NCBI GenBank assembly: GCA_963691815.1
Contig: OY829662.1
Span: 14,112,241 to 14,176,240, forward strand
Direction: 5' to 3'
DNA from: Echiichthys vipera
Taxonomy: Eukaryota > Chordata > Actinopteri > Perciformes > Trachinidae
DNA length: 64,000 nucleotides
Both the position numbers and the translations under genes were made by a program. Position 1 is the first letter of the stretch, and each line of letters opens with the position of its first letter. The notes below the pieces were generated by a model. It worked only from the letters and a program-made list of their open reading frames with translations. It was not told the origin of the DNA and ran no database searches. Shown here one piece after another: positions 61,311-64,000 of this stretch.

Positions 61311-63115
61311 ACGTCCTACAAACCTATTTATGAAGTAATTTTAATAGGAATAATAATAATACTACCTACTATCCTCTCTTAATTTCTGTTGGGGTCAGTT
61401 TCTTTTAAACAAGTACAAATATTGCACACATACCGTAATTTAACAATTATCAGAAGGTACTCTAATTGAATTGATATCAAATCGAATCGTGACCTAAAGA
61501 ATGGAATAGAGTCGTGAGGGTCTTGACAATACTCAGCTGTAATTGACAGGGATGAATGTACTTTCCCTAGAGCATCAGATGATGGACATAATGGCTCATT
61601 ATGGCTTTCTAGAGAACAGAGCAATGCAGATTCTACAGATTAACATAATATCTAGTGCTGCTGGACATAAAACATCATAATCTAGACTTAAAATGACTGC
61701 CATAACATTATCTTCACCTAATGCACATATCTTTGAACAAGAAACAATCTAATTTGCATTACAACACGAAAATGAGCAATATGCTGTATTATTGCAGAGA
61801 TACAGCAACTTACGACACAGCAGGAACTGTACATGCAGAAAATGCATGATTCCTGACATCTCCCACCATCATTGTTTCTTCTCCTCTACCTCTCATTCCT
61901 CCTCCTGTGCTCCTCCAGGGCTTCCTCCAATTAGTCGGTCCCCAGTCAGCTAGTAAGGAACAGCCAGGGGACAGAGAGACAACCACAACACTGCTGAAGC
62001 AGCAGTCCCTACACAAGCCATCAATACGGCAGGAGAACACTTAATAATCTACTTCCAGCCTGGATCCACACTGTGGCAGAAAAATATAGCAAGGTGCCAC
62101 CAGTGTCAACCTGAAACAACCCCAGCAGCTCACCCTGAAAATCATTTGCCTCTTATCTTCAGTCAGACCTCAGCATTTTTGCCTTTGCCTTCATCTTGCT
62201 GTCTGTCTTTTGTTTTTAATGAGAGCCCAGATTTGGATAGAATGGTATGTGTGCTCGAAGTTCAAGTGGCCTGAGTGCAGCACAACCCACCTACAGTAGA
62301 AAGACCAGTGAGTCAGACATAAACCAGTGTTAGTTTCATTACCAACAGTAACTATTGTATTACATCTCAGCAAAAACAGCAAAAACTGGACTGAGGCGCA
62401 AAAAATAGGGACACTGTAGGCAGTTACAGCTGTAAAAGATGCAGACTGATTTATTTTATATAGTTTTTAATCAAATTGATTCACTTGTGCTGATCATAAG
62501 CTCTATTAATCAACACAATAATTAGTAGACATTTTTAAATACGTATTAGTCCGTATTGTATTTTGATTTAATTAATTAATTAATGTTGCGTCCAAGACGC
62601 AAACTATGCACTACATACTCCATGTATACTATCGTTGAACATACTTTTGTGTGAACAAACAGCAATATATATATTAGGATTTCTTAGAGCCTCCTTGCAG
62701 GTTGGAGAAATGTAACCATGGTAACCTGCGCCAATTTCAGCTCTAAAGGAATCTCCAGATAATTCCCCAATTACTGAAATAGGTAAGCAACTAGTCTGAC
62801 AGTCGCAGGTGATAAAATCACTGATTTTTAATACTGTATGTAGAAATTAATTTGTCCCTTTGTTTGTCTGTTATGAATGTTGTTGTTACCACCACATTGC
62901 ATTGTGGGATATTTATGCCAACAAAAATATCACATACTGTTCAAGCCAACTAAATATCATATTAATATGGAATTTTGAGGCAACCTTAGATGGTTTCTTT
63001 TATTTGGACCAAAGTGCTGAAAACTCACTTCATTTATTTTACTATTAAAACCACAAAAAAAGACATACAGTATTGACCAACCCATCCAGCAAATGGTTGG
63101 CAAAACTACTAACAT

Positions 63116-63182
63116 GATTGATTAATTACCAAAAGAGTTGCAATCAAAATCAACTAAATCTATAAATTGTGGCAGCTCTAAT
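63116..63182. mobile_element. hAT-type MITE end fragment
   Basis: Ends ATAAATTGTGGCAGCTCTAA, the usual terminus of the same family; the rest is missing. Confidence 0.4.
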
Positions 63183-64000
63183 TTTTTCCATAATGTGCTG
63201 CATTACAGAAACATACTAAGCTGTGAAAACTGTGTATAAAATATCTTAAAACCGTCTTACATTGTGGTCGTTGTGGCAGAAAATGTAAATCCGGAATAGG
63301 AGGGAGATGGCTGAACTCAGACACATTTCCCTATTAAAGTTCCTGTCTGTTAACTGGGTCCAGCCCTTCAGAAAAATGGACTTGCAGTAATTCTGTGCAC
63401 TTAAGACACAGCAGCTCTCAGGAACATTCTGGAGAGAAAGCTCTTTTGAAAACACAACAGCTGTTCCTCAAGGAAGAGTGTTCTCAAAAAAGATATTTAT
63501 TCAGACTCTTGAATACACATCTGATAGCTTTTTTACAGGACACAATATCAACTTATTGTTTTTCATAAACCTATTCCAGAGCTACCATGAAGAGATGGTG
63601 GAATGATCATTTTAAACTATTCTAACGGTTCCCTTTATTTACCGTCTGGCTCTGTTAGTCTAATATACTAGAAGAATAGAAGCATAATTGGGGAAAATCC
63701 TGTCGTCAAGCACACGCTCGTATAAAGACGCTCTGCCTCTGGGAAGATAAAAGACTAACACATCCCTCAGGACCCCGCTAAGAAAATGTTTATACCTAAA
63801 TGTTCCTTTAATCTGCCTCACTCTGATGTAAAGTGAATATCCTACTGTAGATGAGGATAGGGTCACACGAATGTGTGCACACATACATGCATCAGCCCGT
63901 ACTTGCGCACACACCTACATTAATACAAGGCTTTATAATAAAGAGTGGTGGTGTTTCACACTGGTGGGAGGATTACATAACAAAGCAAAGCCCTGTGCGG

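Larger units (their letters stand above)
60589..64000 (-). other. BAIAP2 5' intron (start-codon exon not seen)
   Basis: No match to the expected N-terminal ~18 residues ending ENVYK was found, so the first coding exon is probably beyond the window. A possible dispersed repeat lies at 61015-61310 and a hAT-type fragment at 63116-63182. Confidence 0.5.

Overview
This window is vertebrate nuclear DNA, almost certainly from a ray-finned (teleost) fish. Genes are split into many short exons with GT-AG introns. Long (CA/GT)n microsatellites are frequent, and there are several families of short TIR transposons plus a Tc1-like relic of the kinds common in teleosts. Spliced proteins match two vertebrate genes with fish-type divergence. 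No bacterial-type genes, rRNA, tRNA genes or CRISPR arrays are seen.

The left third (3,396-18,969, + strand) holds 13 coding exons of AATK (LMTK1, lemur tyrosine kinase 1). They cover the transmembrane segment, the tyrosine-kinase-like domain, one giant 3.4-kb exon for the disordered tail, and the C-terminal exons to the stop codon (about 1,625 residues). The first coding exon lies upstream of the window. One AATK intron carries mir-338, with an exact match to the mature 3p strand.

The right two thirds (21,971-60,588, - strand) hold BAIAP2 (IRSp53): 13 coding exons that splice in phase from the I-BAR domain through the CRIB/proline region and SH3 domain to a C-terminus (about 532 residues). 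Two further alternative C-terminal exons lie inside the gene; one encodes a PDZ-binding S-T-V end. The start-codon exon was not found and is probably beyond 64,000.

The two genes are tail to tail. AATAAA signals from opposite strands sit about 33 bp apart near 20,520, so transcription of both probably ends in the same short interval. The same convergent AATK-BAIAP2 order is known in human (17q25.3), so this is an old linkage. Which fish duplicate (a or b) is present cannot be told from the window alone.

The remainder is intron. It contains microsatellites, three related TTAA-flanked elements (one split by a fold-back Tc1 relic), a different 284-bp TTAA element, a hAT-type element with a perfect 8-bp target duplication, a SINE-like unit, and a few non-repetitive islands that look like enhancers or possible hidden exons. 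I saw no undescribed gene system. The most interesting points are the phase-matched BAIAP2 C-terminal exon set, the mir-338 locus, the shared polyadenylation interval, and a dense homeodomain/POU/AP-1-like motif cluster at about 59.1 kb.
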